Source of the DNA: 21-14-0-10-47-8 sp966211795
GTDB taxonomy: Bacteria; Bdellovibrionota; Bdellovibrionia; Bdellovibrionales; Bdellovibrionaceae
Assembly (NCBI GenBank): GCA_966211795.1
Contig: CBIHNW010000011.1
Coordinates: 83,710-147,709, forward strand
DNA length: 64,000 nucleotides
Direction: 5' to 3'
The notes under the pieces were generated by a model. It was not told the DNA's origin and made no database searches. It saw nothing but the letters and a program-made list of their open reading frames with translations. The position numbers and the translations under genes were made by a program. The first letter of the stretch is position 1, and each line of letters begins with the position of its first letter. This document shows positions 1 through 8,971 of this stretch, piece by piece.

Positions 1-35
1 GGTTCCGACGGTTGCCTGGTAGGGGATTCAAAGCT

Positions 36-998
36 ATGGAACAGACGATGGATTCACTTTTGCCACAGATCGCAGACCGAAAGCACTATGCAGAGCTGTT
101 TAAGCAAAACAGTCATTGGGACCGGGCGATCAAATTCTTAATTGAGAAGCATAAGCTGACAGGAAACGTTCAAAGAGGAGTTCTGGGAAGCCATATTGTC
201 TATCGAGTAGGAGATTGCTGGATTAAGCTGATGGCACCTCTGTTTGCAAAAGACATGGCGTATGAATTGAGCGGGTTACGCGCCGTTAGCGGCAAACTGT
301 CGGTCCGATCTCCGGAAATTCTTGGCGAAGGCACATTAGAGGGATGGCAATATGTAATCCTTAGTCATATTGAAGGTAATCCGATTCGGAATGTTTGGAC
401 TAGGTTGGAACAGCAACACAAAACAAAACTCGCAGAACAAATAGCTCGTGTCACAATCGAAATTAGTAAGTGCAAGGCTGATGATGTTATCGAGAACCGC
501 TTCGTGTGGAACGAATTCATCAAGAACCAGTACGTTTCTTGTGAGGAACAGCAAAAGAAAAAAGGACTTCCAGATGAATGGCTGGCGCATGTTAGAGAGT
601 TTCTACACAGCTTTGATCTGTCTGAGTTTCAGGCGCACAATCAAGTTTTTCTTCATGCAGATCTCACGTTCGACCATTTTCTCGTTTCCCAAGATACTGA
701 ACCGAGGGTTTCGGGGATCATCGACTTGGCTGATTGCCAGATAGGAAATTTTGAATATGAGCTATGCGCTCCCACTGTTTTTATCTTTAAGGGCAGTCGG
801 CCTCTGCTCAAACAGTACCTGACCCGATGTGGATTTGCTTTGCCGGATTTAAATGCGCGTTTTTCTGAAAAGCTGTTGGCCTGGTCTATACTGCACCGCT
901 ATTTCAGCATGATCAGCTATTTTCAAGAGGAAATGAAGGCTTGCGAACCTGGCGATTTTAAGTCGCTTGCTCAAAAGGTTTTTCCACTATCTGTATAA
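36..998 (+). CDS. APH-family phosphotransferase (aminoglycoside/choline kinase-like)
   Basis: A 320-residue protein with the kinase fold of the aminoglycoside phosphotransferase family. The Brenner-type catalytic motif HADLTFDHFL starts near residue 207 (catalytic Asp 209), and the metal-binding motif IDLADCQIG follows with its Asp near 230. The family transfers phosphate from ATP or GTP to small hydroxyl substrates. The substrate here cannot be told; resistance is only one of several possibilities (choline, homoserine and fructosamine kinases share the fold). I chose the ATG at 36 because a GGGG-rich ribosome site lies about 10 nt before it; an in-frame TTG at 12 would add eight residues. 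It stands alone, followed by a T-rich gene-free stretch. Confidence 0.75.
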   Translation: MEQTMDSLLPQIADRKHYAELFKQNSHWDRAIKFLIEKHKLTGNVQRGVLGSHIVYRVGDCWIKLMAPLFAKDMAYELSGLRAVSGKLSVRSPEILGEGTLEGWQYVILSHIEGNPIRNVWTRLEQQHKTKLAEQIARVTIEISKCKADDVIENRFVWNEFIKNQYVSCEEQQKKKGLPDEWLAHVREFLHSFDLSEFQAHNQVFLHADLTFDHFLVSQDTEPRVSGIIDLADCQIGNFEYELCAPTVFIFKGSRPLLKQYLTRCGFALPDLNARFSEKLLAWSILHRYFSMISYFQEEMKACEPGDFKSLAQKVFPLSV

Positions 999-1290
999 TC
1001 AAGCGAGCAAATCAAGATCGCTATCATTGACTCGTCCCATTTGTCCCGCAAATTCATTTGCCACTAAGTCTACTTATTTTTTTAAAATTTCGCCGTTTAA
1101 ATTTTTTCATTTTTTTGCTCTCCATTGCCTCTGCAATAGGCTCTCTCTGCATTCGGCATTCGCTGATTGCTTGGATGGCGCGTTTGCTAATTGTTTTTTT
1201 TGGTGGGTGGACGGGGGTTGAAGTGTTCGCTAAGATTTTGGTGCGTTTGAGTTTTGGAATTTTGCAATTTATTTTTGGTAGGAGTTGAGT
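999..1290. other. T-rich gene-free spacer
   Basis: This stretch lies between the phosphotransferase and a small lipoprotein gene. It is strikingly T-rich on the plus strand around 1075-1120 and 1190-1205. I see no convincing gene, tRNA or repeat in it. It presumably holds the promoter of the lipoprotein gene. Confidence 0.5.
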
Positions 1291-1806
1291 ATGAAACTGG
1301 TTGCTGTCGTTTTCACTTTTTTATCTCTCTTGAGTTGTGCGGGGGCGCCGCCGGCGGGGCGGAAGCTTTCGGCTTCTGAGGTTCAGGCTCATGGGTTTAC
1401 GCGGGGGCAAGAACATCTAAAATGTGATAAGGATGCGACGCAGACGGAAACTTGTCGAAAGTTTGTTTGCACCAATCCTGTCGTGGGGGATTTTGAATGT
1501 TACGATCAAGAAGCGACGGAAGAGGACAAGAAGGAATTTCGTCGACAGCTCAATATGAAAGTGGCGGGGGCGGCCACCGAGAATTGTCAATTTGTTGAAA
1601 GCGGCAGTCCCGTTTCTTGCTCGAGCTCGTCAACGGAAAAAGAAGTTCGCACGCGCGTGATTTGCGTGGGATTGAATGAGACAAAAGCTCCCCAGGTGAT
1701 GCGCGGAACCTGCGCGTTTGAAGAATGTTCGGGACCAGAATTTAAAACATGCAGTCGCAAAGGGAATCCCGCCGTTTTGCAATGGAAAGCTGATTTCAAA
1801 AAATAG
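1291..1806 (+). CDS. Small cysteine-rich lipoprotein, unknown function
   Basis: A 171-residue protein with a short charged start, a hydrophobic segment and the lipobox LLSC near residue 16. It should therefore be lipidated and anchored to a periplasm-facing or outer membrane. The mature part carries about ten further cysteines, several as pairs close in sequence, which suggests disulfide bonding. I do not recognise a family. The ATG at 1291 follows a GGAG site by 6 nt; the upstream in-frame TTG at 1285 is less likely. An 11-base direct repeat (1805-1815 and 1828-1838) straddles its end. Confidence 0.7.
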   Translation: MKLVAVVFTFLSLLSCAGAPPAGRKLSASEVQAHGFTRGQEHLKCDKDATQTETCRKFVCTNPVVGDFECYDQEATEEDKKEFRRQLNMKVAGAATENCQFVESGSPVSCSSSSTEKEVRTRVICVGLNETKAPQVMRGTCAFEECSGPEFKTCSRKGNPAVLQWKADFKK

Positions 1807-1886
1807 AATTCTGATTCTTGGAGCAAAAGAATTCTGATGCCGGCCGGTTTGAGCGAAGAGATGCCTGAGCCGACCGGTGAACGATT

Positions 1887-2426
1887 CTATTTTTTGATCT
1901 TTCGCATGAGCTCTTCGAAGACTTCGGGTGAGCCTTCGGCTTTGCACCACTCTTTGACTTTGCTTTGCTGAAACGGGAATTTCTGGGCGACCAGAACGGC
2001 CTGGTCCAGGCATTCGCGGGCTTTGAAATGAATGTAAGAAGCCAGCCGGTCGCGAATGCAGTCCGTGGGCGAGTAGATGTAAAGTTTTTGGCCGTCGATG
2101 CTTTTCACATCGGGTTTGATATTGGTGTCGTCGCCAATTCCGGCAGGCCCAAACATGAACTCGACGAACTTGTCGCATCGAGGGTGAATGTAGTGTCGTC
2201 CCGAAGATTGCTCAAAGCCGATGGACTCCATCAGGGGTTTGATTTTTCCTTCGACGTAAGTTTTCAAGACAAAATCCAAATCACCGGATTTGTAAATTCC
2301 CTCCGAGTAAATCGCCGCGACGGCACCGCCCACCAGGATTGTTTCAATGCCATTTTTAGCAAGGTGCCAGGCAACGAATGTCCAGACGTCCTCTTCGGTG
2401 CAGTTTTCCCATTTTGGTTCCTTCAC
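1887..2426 (-). CDS. Nucleotidyltransferase-fold protein (AbiEii/DUF6036-like)
   Basis: A 179-residue protein with a minimal nucleotidyltransferase signature: GG near residue 33, then S-G-D-L-D-F near 47-52, the pattern in which Gly-Gly and the two acidic residues hold nucleotide and metal. The family transfers a nucleotide to protein, RNA or small molecules and is common as the toxin half of two-gene modules. It overlaps the preceding winged-helix gene by 4 nt (ATGA), so the two are translationally coupled. I infer a regulator-NTase module, possibly toxin-antitoxin or phage defence. The real substrate is unknown, and a plain housekeeping role remains possible. Confidence 0.65.
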   Translation of the reverse strand: MKEPKWENCTEEDVWTFVAWHLAKNGIETILVGGAVAAIYSEGIYKSGDLDFVLKTYVEGKIKPLMESIGFEQSSGRHYIHPRCDKFVEFMFGPAGIGDDTNIKPDVKSIDGQKLYIYSPTDCIRDRLASYIHFKARECLDQAVLVAQKFPFQQSKVKEWCKAEGSPEVFEELMRKIKK

Positions 2427-2773
2427 AGAACGGGCTTTCCTTTTCGTCGAGGACGGCGTCGAGTCTTAAAGAGATGCTGGCGCTCGGACAGCGGAATCGC
2501 TTCGTAGGTCAGCTCGATCAAATCTTTCACCGGCTTTGTCAGCGGGGATTTGGGATTAAAGGAATAGATTCTCGAGCGTCCCGCTTCTTTTGAAACCAGC
2601 ACGCCGGCAAGTTCGAATCGATTCAACTGTTGGCGAATGGGATTGAGAGCCAGCTCAAAATCAGCGGCGATGGCCGAGGCATGGGACTCGCCGTAATGAA
2701 AAATATGGAGGAGAACTTTTTCTGCTGTTTTATTGCCAAAAATACCTTCTAACATGCTTTTAGCATCTACCAT
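2423..2773 (-). CDS. Winged-helix (ArsR/MarR-like) regulator paired with NTase
   Basis: A 116-residue DNA-binding protein. Residues about 20-80 form a winged helix: AEKVLLHIFHYGE, a recognition helix around NPIRQQLNRFE, and a wing GRSRIYSF. The C-terminus is strongly basic (KTRRRPRRKGK). I place the start at the ATG at 2773; an in-frame TTG at 2794 would add seven residues but lies inside the inverted repeat. The gene starts exactly at the edge of an 18-bp perfect inverted repeat (2771-2821), which strongly suggests autoregulation. Coupled to the nucleotidyltransferase by a 4-nt overlap. Known HTH antitoxins are often arranged this way, but a toxin-antitoxin role is inference. Confidence 0.7.
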   Translation of the reverse strand: MVDAKSMLEGIFGNKTAEKVLLHIFHYGESHASAIAADFELALNPIRQQLNRFELAGVLVSKEAGRSRIYSFNPKSPLTKPVKDLIELTYEAIPLSERQHLFKTRRRPRRKGKPVL

Positions 2774-2821
2774 AATCTGGTCTATATCAACCAATTTATG
2801 GTCGATATAGACCAGATTATG
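2771..2821. promoter_or_regulatory. Perfect 18-bp inverted repeat: likely operator of the wHTH-NTase pair
   Basis: Arms 2771-2788 and 2804-2821 are perfect reverse complements separated by 15 nt. Within it lie two near-palindromic 16-mers, 2778-2793 and 2799-2814, both of the form TGGTC-N6-(R)ACCA. Their centres are 21 bp apart, two helical turns, so two repressor dimers could bind the same face. The left arm ends with the regulator's start codon. Confidence 0.7.
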
Positions 2822-2889
2822 GTAGGGTTTTAGGCGGGAGAGCGAGACAGCGGTCCATCAGTTGAAACCGTGGACAGAAGGGGAGAGAG

Positions 2890-2922
2890 AAGGCTTCGCC
2901 AGCCGAAGAGCCGCGAAGCCTT
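2890..2922 (-). terminator. Hairpin after the rhodanese gene
   Basis: Perfect 10-bp stem (2890-2899 with 2913-2922) with a 13-nt loop, 8 nt past the rhodanese stop codon. On the minus strand the following bases are C/T-rich rather than a pure U run, so it is either an imperfect intrinsic terminator or a 3' stabilising hairpin. Confidence 0.5.
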
Positions 2923-2930
2923 GAGATTTC

Positions 2931-3371
2931 TTACTGAAACTTTTCGGTTGGGTTGCCGGCTTTTTTCCAGCCCTGAATGCCGTCGGCCATCACGCTGACG
3001 TTTTTGTAACCAGCAGCGACCGCGACTTTAGCAGCCGAGTGTGAGGCCGTGCACATGGTGTTGGCGCAATAGAAAACCAGCTTGGCATTTTTGTCGGCCG
3101 GCAAGGTGCCTTTGGCTTCATACTGGGTGACGCTTTTCAGAGGTGTCGCTCCGGGAATGACGCCTTCTTCTTTTCGAGTTTTATCGTTGTTGGCATCGAA
3201 GATCGTGACGGGCTCTTCGCGGTTCTCCATGGCTTTCTTGAGATCAGCGGCATGAATCAGGGTGAAGCCTTCATTCTTTTTCGTTTGCGCGGCAGCAGCT
3301 TTCTTGTCGGCAGCGAAAGAAACAGAAACGAAGCTTGATGAAATTAAAACAGCTAATAAAAGTTGGTTCAT
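2931..3371 (-). CDS. Secreted single-domain rhodanese-like protein
   Basis: A 146-residue protein with a signal peptide (cleavage likely after VSFA near residue 20) and one rhodanese domain at about 35-140. The active-site loop reads CANTMCTAS, so the catalytic cysteine is present but the usual CRxGxR pattern is not; the second cysteine of the loop could act with it. Rhodaneses move sulfane sulfur or act as thiol redox modules; a periplasmic location fits sulfide or cyanide handling or a redox role. The gene stands alone, with a hairpin beyond its stop. The ATG at 3371 follows a GGAGG-like site. Confidence 0.8.
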   Translation of the reverse strand: MNQLLLAVLISSSFVSVSFAADKKAAAAQTKKNEGFTLIHAADLKKAMENREEPVTIFDANNDKTRKEEGVIPGATPLKSVTQYEAKGTLPADKNAKLVFYCANTMCTASHSAAKVAVAAGYKNVSVMADGIQGWKKAGNPTEKFQ

Positions 3372-3497
3372 AAATCCTCCAGTGTTGGTTCATCTAGCAT
3401 GAAACATTCTTGGTCAGAGTCAATGAGATCACAGAACAGTCCATGCAGATATGCCGCGGCAAACCCATGACGGCGATTTCTTCAGAGGTCGTATGGG

Positions 3498-3854
3498 CTA
3501 AGAGTGAGTCAGCTCGTTCACGGTCTGCACAAAGTTTTTGATGTCCTTCATTTTTGGGATTTTGGGGATGACCGTATCGTCCGGGAGCTTTTCATGGGCC
3601 GTGATGAAAGTGATCTTTGTGGTCCGGTAACGTTCGGGATCTGCTTTTTGAAAGGCCTCGAGAAATTCGGGGCCGCTCATGGGTGCCATTTCATAATCGA
3701 GCAAAATCAGATCGATCGTCGGAAGCAGCTTCAATTTCTTCAGGGCTTGTTGGCCGCTCAAAGCCGTGTGGACTTCGTATCCGGCACGGGTCAGGACCAT
3801 TTCTTCGGCCATCAAGACGTCGGGACTGTCGTCAATGATCAGAATTCGTTTCAT
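3498..3854 (-). CDS. Single-domain response regulator
   Basis: A 118-residue receiver with the acidic pocket at residues 8-9 (IIDDS), the phosphorylated Asp at 53 (LLDYEM), Thr in ITAH and the late Lys near KIPK. There is no output domain, so it works by protein contact or as a phosphorelay carrier. The start overlaps the end of the six-PAS histidine kinase by 23 nt, so the two are co-transcribed and it is the obvious partner of that kinase. The ATG at 3854 is preceded by GGAGGAAGC, a strong ribosome site that decides against a more upstream start. Confidence 0.85.
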   Translation of the reverse strand: MKRILIIDDSPDVLMAEEMVLTRAGYEVHTALSGQQALKKLKLLPTIDLILLDYEMAPMSGPEFLEAFQKADPERYRTTKITFITAHEKLPDDTVIPKIPKMKDIKNFVQTVNELTHS

Positions 3855-6800
3855 TGCTTCCTCCTGAATGTTGGTGCTTCTCATTGGCGTGGCGCGGGAT
3901 TTCGACCGTGAAGGTTGTGCCGATCACCGGGGCGCTTTCGACGAACACTTGTCCGCCATGGGCTTCGGCGATGCCTTTCACGAGCGATAGACCAATGCCC
4001 CAGCCCCTGATATTTTTCGTGGACGTCGTCGCGCGAGTAAAAATCTCGAACAGTTTGGCTTGATCTTCTTTTGAAATTGGCTCCCCGTAATTGTGCACCT
4101 TGAGCTGAATGCTGTCGTCGGTTGCGACCAAAGAAATGGTGACGGGTGTCTCTTCAAAACCATACTTGATGGCGTTGTTGCACAGGTTTTCGATGACCCT
4201 GCGAAGTCCGTCACAGCTCCAGTATCCCTTGAGCTCTTCCGGCCCACGATAAATGAATCGATCCGAGTGAACCACGGTGAGATCTTCGATGGTCGAATGA
4301 ATGATCACAGGCAAATTGCATTCCGAAATTTCAAACGAGAGCTTTTCGCCAGCATTGATCCGGTTGGCATCGAGAAGGTTTTCGATCATCTTGTCGGTGC
4401 GTGATAAAGATCCGATCGCTCGCGAAAGAACTCGTTCCCGGGAATCATGCTCGTCTCGCATATCGATGGCCAATTCCAAGGACATGCGAGCGGCGGCGAT
4501 CGGGTTTCGCAGATCATGCGCGAGTGCATTCGTAAATCGCTCGCGCATTTCCTTTTCTTCTTGCAGACGATTCTGGATCAGCTTCAGCTCTTCGATGTCC
4601 GTGCAGCTACCGATGATGACGCTGGGGACGCCCAGGGATTCTTTCTCGATACCGGCCCCTTTGACCAAATGCCAGCGGTAGACACCGTCATGGCGACGAA
4701 TGCGCTGTTCAATCGCGAATCGGCCCGAATGCTGAACCTCGGCCTTGGCTTTTTCCCAAAGTGGTCGGTCTTCGGGATGAATGGCCTGGTGCCATCCTTG
4801 GCCTTCGCTTTCGGAAAAGGAAAGTCCCGAGTACTCGTGCCAGCGGTGGTTGAAGAAATTAGCGAAGCCTTCCAAGTCAGATTTCCAGACCAGCTGGGGG
4901 AGAGACTCGGCCAAAGTGCGAAAGCGCTCCATGCTGTCTTTCAGGGCCGCTTCGGCACGCTTCTCGTCGGTGATATCGATGTTCACGCCCATCATGCCGA
5001 TCGGAGCTCCAGCGGTGTCAAATCTCAGTCGACCATTCGCCTTGATCCAGCGAATTCCCAAATCCTTGTGAACGATTCGGTATTCCAACTGAAAATCGCG
5101 GCGTTCTTTGATGCAGTTTTCATACTCGATAGCCACCAGGGGGCGATCTTCGGGGTAAATGGTCGAAAGAAAAACATCGTAGGTCAGCGATGGGCCCGAA
5201 TGATCAACGCCAAAAATTTCGTACTGCCGATCGGACCATTTGATTTGCGGGGTGGAAAAGTCCATTTCGTAAACGCCGATCTTTCCGACCCGAAGGGCCA
5301 GGTCGTAGCGCTCTTTGCTTTCCTGAAGGGCGCGTTGCACCTCTCGCAAATCGTTGATGTCGGTGTTGGTTCCAAACCAACGCACGATCTTTCCATTTTC
5401 ATCATGGATGGGATGGGCTCGCGATAAGAACCAACGCCACTGTCCAGATTTGGAGCGAAGCGGGAAGGTGTCTTCCCAGATCTGACCCGAGCGAATGTGC
5501 TGCAGATAATTCTGGTGGGATTTTTCGGCAAAATCCGGATGATGAATTTGATCCAGCCAACTGAATCCCGCCATGTCTTCAGGTTTGGTGCCCGTGTAAT
5601 CATACCAGCGCTGATTGAACCAAAGGATTTCACCATTTTGATCGGCCATCCAAGCCATTTGCGGGATCGAGTTGGCCAATTCGCGAAACTGCGATTCGCT
5701 CGATCTCAGGGCCAATTCGGCTTTTTTGAAGGGCGTGATATCGGTGATGCCACCAATCCAGCCGATGACCTGTCCGCTGTCATCTTTTTCGGGAGTGTAA
5801 TTGGCCAGAAAGTGCACGGATTCGCCATCTTTGGTTTCAACGGTGGTTTCGTAGGAAACTTTCTCGCCCGCAAGCACGCGGTCGATCTGTTCTTTGCCTT
5901 TCGTGTACACTTTTTCGCCCAAAGCTTCAGTCGGTGTCTTGCCGATAAAGTAAGACAGTGGGTGGCCGAAAAAATCGGCGAAGGCTTTGTTGACAAAGAC
6001 GTACCTGCGATCTGAATCCAGCTGTGATAACAGCACTGGGACCGAGTCCGCTAGAAATTGAAGCTGGCGCTCGCTCTTTCTTTTCGCGTCTTGCACGATT
6101 TCAAATGCGGTCACGTCCCGCGAGACGACCAGCAATTTTTTGACTTGGCCATCGGGCCCTCGCATCGGTGAGATCACCACGTCCCACCACAGTCTCTTTC
6201 CGGAGCGAACCAGGTAGTAGCCAACAAAATGTCCACGTTCTCCACGGCGAGCGGACTGGAGCGCTTGCCGGGCCGCGCGCTGATCTTCGGGCCGCACCCA
6301 GAGGCCTAGCCAATCGACGCCGTTCAAGGATTTTGGATCTTCCAGTTCAAGGTATTTGTAACTGTGGCCCACGAGATTGAGCAGTCGGCCTTCGATATCT
6401 AAAATGGTGATGCAATCTTCAGAGCTTTCGAGAATGGACGATTGGAAGGCTTCGTTTTCGCGAAGCAGGATTTCGGCTTCCTTGGTGGCGGTGATGTCAA
6501 ACATCGTGGCGCCAAGGCCGATGATTTCCGAATTCGGCAATTGGACCGGAAAATAGTTTCCCAGATAGTAATGCAGTTTTCCGGGATCTCCGGGGGGCCG
6601 GATGGAAGTTTCAATATTCAATTGGGGCGTGCCAGTTTCGATGATGTTTTTCACGAACGGGGTGATGTGCTTGGCATCCTCTGCCGGCAAAACCTGTTGC
6701 AGAGATTTTCCAATGTGGGCTTCGGGGCTGACATTGTTCATTTTCGCCAAGACTGAATTGATTTGCAGGTATCGCAAATCCCGGTCCAAAAATGCGATGC

Positions 6801-7419
6801 CGATCGGTGAACACTCCAAAAGTCCGTTCAGGGATGCGGCATAGACCTGGGCTCTTTCTTTTTCCGCTTTTTCTCTTTTCAATTCATCATGCGAGTATGT
6901 TTGCGCCGCCACTTGGATGCCGTTATCGATGGCATCAATGATGATGTCTCGGTCGACCGGCTCGATCGGGTGATCCTGTTCCAAATATTCAAAGATGACC
7001 TTTCTCAATATTTGGTATTCGTAGATGACTTCTTCCAGAGTGTATTTGGAAATCTGTGAACGTTGCTCGCCATGAACGGCGGCAATTTTTCTTTCCTTTT
7101 TGCTGACGATGCCGGGAACGTGGGTTTTGAGCTTGTGGATCAATTCATCTAAGAAAGCGGGGATTGAATCCAATAAAAAAATCGGAGCCAAATCCGACGC
7201 ATGGCTGACAGATCGCCGAACCCGAGAGGTCCATTCGTTTAAAATCTGTCCGCTGAACCGGGATAACAACGAAGCAGCGCTTTCGCCTGATTCAGGCGGA
7301 GACTTGTGCGATCCCTTTAGGCTTTTCTCGTTGGGTCTTTTCGACTCTTGATCCTTCTGCACCGAACTCCTTGTTGCTGTCTTCTCTGGTGTGCGATCAT
7401 CGCGAATTCCGCTTGGCAT
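3832..7419 (-). CDS. Large sensor histidine kinase: RsbRD-like domain, six PAS domains
   Basis: About 1195 residues with no evident membrane segment, so probably cytoplasmic. Order: a disordered charged N-terminus; an RsbRD-type helical domain (about 50-185); six PAS domains beginning near 200, 335, 460, 585, 715 and 845, several with the PAC signature ending ...TDI; a HisKA dimerisation domain with the motif ALAHDLRNP (about 980); and a HATPase domain with N box NLCNNAIKYG and G2 box GWGIGLSLV. The catalytic His and ATP-binding motifs look intact. It should sense several signals and phosphorylate the overlapping response regulator downstream. RsbRD domains are known from stressosome-type sensors. 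The ATG at 7419 is preferred; a TTG at 7431 is also open. Confidence 0.85.
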   Translation of the reverse strand: MPSGIRDDRTPEKTATRSSVQKDQESKRPNEKSLKGSHKSPPESGESAASLLSRFSGQILNEWTSRVRRSVSHASDLAPIFLLDSIPAFLDELIHKLKTHVPGIVSKKERKIAAVHGEQRSQISKYTLEEVIYEYQILRKVIFEYLEQDHPIEPVDRDIIIDAIDNGIQVAAQTYSHDELKREKAEKERAQVYAASLNGLLECSPIGIAFLDRDLRYLQINSVLAKMNNVSPEAHIGKSLQQVLPAEDAKHITPFVKNIIETGTPQLNIETSIRPPGDPGKLHYYLGNYFPVQLPNSEIIGLGATMFDITATKEAEILLRENEAFQSSILESSEDCITILDIEGRLLNLVGHSYKYLELEDPKSLNGVDWLGLWVRPEDQRAARQALQSARRGERGHFVGYYLVRSGKRLWWDVVISPMRGPDGQVKKLLVVSRDVTAFEIVQDAKRKSERQLQFLADSVPVLLSQLDSDRRYVFVNKAFADFFGHPLSYFIGKTPTEALGEKVYTKGKEQIDRVLAGEKVSYETTVETKDGESVHFLANYTPEKDDSGQVIGWIGGITDITPFKKAELALRSSESQFRELANSIPQMAWMADQNGEILWFNQRWYDYTGTKPEDMAGFSWLDQIHHPDFAEKSHQNYLQHIRSGQIWEDTFPLRSKSGQWRWFLSRAHPIHDENGKIVRWFGTNTDINDLREVQRALQESKERYDLALRVGKIGVYEMDFSTPQIKWSDRQYEIFGVDHSGPSLTYDVFLSTIYPEDRPLVAIEYENCIKERRDFQLEYRIVHKDLGIRWIKANGRLRFDTAGAPIGMMGVNIDITDEKRAEAALKDSMERFRTLAESLPQLVWKSDLEGFANFFNHRWHEYSGLSFSESEGQGWHQAIHPEDRPLWEKAKAEVQHSGRFAIEQRIRRHDGVYRWHLVKGAGIEKESLGVPSVIIGSCTDIEELKLIQNRLQEEKEMRERFTNALAHDLRNPIAAARMSLELAIDMRDEHDSRERVLSRAIGSLSRTDKMIENLLDANRINAGEKLSFEISECNLPVIIHSTIEDLTVVHSDRFIYRGPEELKGYWSCDGLRRVIENLCNNAIKYGFEETPVTISLVATDDSIQLKVHNYGEPISKEDQAKLFEIFTRATTSTKNIRGWGIGLSLVKGIAEAHGGQVFVESAPVIGTTFTVEIPRHANEKHQHSGGSNETNSDH

Positions 7420-7624
7420 CACAAGTTTCAATCGCTTTTCATTGGCTTTTTAGTAGCAAAATCTTTACCAATCAGAATGTCGAAAAATCTAATGGACACA
7501 CGAAAGGTTTGGCAATGCGAAACGCTTTCAGAACTGTGCAAAAAAACAGGTTCTCGGCCGGATGTAAATATTGAATGAATTGATCCACATTTGAAGGTGG
7601 GCAGGACTGGTGGGAAGTGAAAAC

Positions 7625-8665
7625 ATGAAGCAATTCAAGATCATTTTGATGGGACTGTTTTTAACGATGGTTCTGGCGTCTTGTGCGACACAATCGGCGT
7701 CGCCTGATAATGAAGCAGTTCACAATGCTTTAAAACGACCGCAGGTCATCAATGTCGGACCAGAATTTAAAAAATTTTGGCATGAGGCTCAGGGAAAACC
7801 GTTTGATCAGCAGTTGCGGCTTTGGAATGAAATTCTCGAAAAGCCTCACCAAAGTTTTTTCGATGCGATCGTGTGGCAGAACCCAACGAATCCAAAATGG
7901 GAAGAACGGAAGCTGCGACAGTTGAAAAAATATTTTGCCCTGTACCCACGAGTTTATCCGCAAATCGCCGCCAATTTTGATCACTTTAATCAAACCCTGG
8001 ATTTACAAATAGCTCGGTACCGGAAGACATTTCCGGACGCAGTTTTTGATCTCACCATCTATGCGGCACCGACCGCGACTTTTAATGGCAAAGGCGGGGA
8101 AGGTGGCGACGGAGCTGACCCGGCTGGGAAAACGACGCTCGTGTTCGGGATCGATGTCTTGACTGAACGCCATGACAATCCGGACGTGCTTTATTCTCAC
8201 GAGCTTTTTCATATTTATCACACATCGAAAATCGGGGTGAACGAACAAGTTTTTCTCAACCAAGGAAAGCTGACGTTGCCGCTTTGGCTGGAAGGTTTGG
8301 CAACGTATGTGAGCCAAGTTTTAAATCCTTCGGCGCCAGCGTCCCAAATCCTGATGTCAGAGGATCTGCCGCGGGTTTCTGCAGCTGATGTGAGGTGGCT
8401 GGCGAAAGAGTTTTTGAAGCAGGCAAACGAAAAAGCCTTCGACGAGAAAAGTCCCGAGATTTACAAACGATGGTTTGCCGTCGGTGTTGAACCCGTCCGA
8501 ATCGGAATTCCCGAGCGTACCGGTTATTTGTTAGGCTTGAAAGTGGCCGAGCATCTTGGGAAATCGAATGCTCTCGCAGCAATGGTCAGCTGGGACATTG
8601 AGCGGGTTCACCACGAAGTCACAAAGGCTTTGGCAGAGCTCACTCAAGCGCCCGATCAGCACTGA
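7625..8665 (+). CDS. Zinc metallopeptidase-like lipoprotein (HExxH)
   Basis: A 346-residue protein with a signal sequence and lipobox LASC near residue 20, so membrane-anchored outside the cytoplasm. The motif HELFH near residue 195 matches the HExxH zinc site, and EGLATYVS about 30 residues later supplies the likely third ligand (Glu), as in gluzincin-type and DUF2268-like peptidases. A glycine-rich loop (GKGGEGGDGADP) precedes the active site. The substrate is unknown; cell-wall or surface-protein processing is inference. The ATG at 7625 starts the signal peptide cleanly; a GTG at 7610 is also in frame. Confidence 0.75.
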   Translation: MKQFKIILMGLFLTMVLASCATQSASPDNEAVHNALKRPQVINVGPEFKKFWHEAQGKPFDQQLRLWNEILEKPHQSFFDAIVWQNPTNPKWEERKLRQLKKYFALYPRVYPQIAANFDHFNQTLDLQIARYRKTFPDAVFDLTIYAAPTATFNGKGGEGGDGADPAGKTTLVFGIDVLTERHDNPDVLYSHELFHIYHTSKIGVNEQVFLNQGKLTLPLWLEGLATYVSQVLNPSAPASQILMSEDLPRVSAADVRWLAKEFLKQANEKAFDEKSPEIYKRWFAVGVEPVRIGIPERTGYLLGLKVAEHLGKSNALAAMVSWDIERVHHEVTKALAELTQAPDQH

Positions 8666-8777
8666 ATGGGCTCGGCAAAGCGATTCAAACTTTTACCAGT
8701 CGCGACCAAGGTCCAGTGTCCATTGAGACAGAAAGCCCCAGTGATTTGGGGAATTTGATCTTCATCTGAGGATGCGC

Positions 8778-8793
8778 TTTGAGAAGTCTCAAA
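8778..8793. promoter_or_regulatory. 16-bp palindrome, possible enhancer-binding site
   Basis: TTTGAGA-AG-TCTCAAA is a perfect palindrome with a 2-nt centre. It sits about 165 nt upstream of the sigma-54-like -24 element, the distance at which sigma-54 activators usually bind. Its role is inferred from position only. Confidence 0.4.
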
Positions 8794-8955
8794 CTCTCAG
8801 TCAGAAACAAGACAGACGTTGGTCTAGCGCCATCGTTCGAATTTGAGAAAATTTCTGTGAATCGAAATGAAATTTCGGTGTGAAGGCCTCATTCCCCGAG
8901 ACCTTGGTCGAGAGTGAAAACTGCGGTCGCGGAATTTTTTCTGAAAGCAAAATGT

Positions 8956-8971
8956 TGGCGCGACCTTTGCC
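8956..8971 (+). promoter_or_regulatory. Sigma-54 (RpoN) promoter candidate
   Basis: TGGCGCG-ACCT-TTGCC matches the -24/-12 consensus TGGCACG-N4-TTGCW in nearly every key base, and the invariant GG and GC are spaced by exactly 10 nt. It lies 83 nt before the ATG of the NTF2-like gene. Confidence 0.6.

Noticed and set aside
4447..5427. A 326-codon open frame on the plus strand
   Set aside because: It runs antisense through the PAS region of the histidine kinase at 3832-7419; the kinase reading has clear domains and the antisense one has none.
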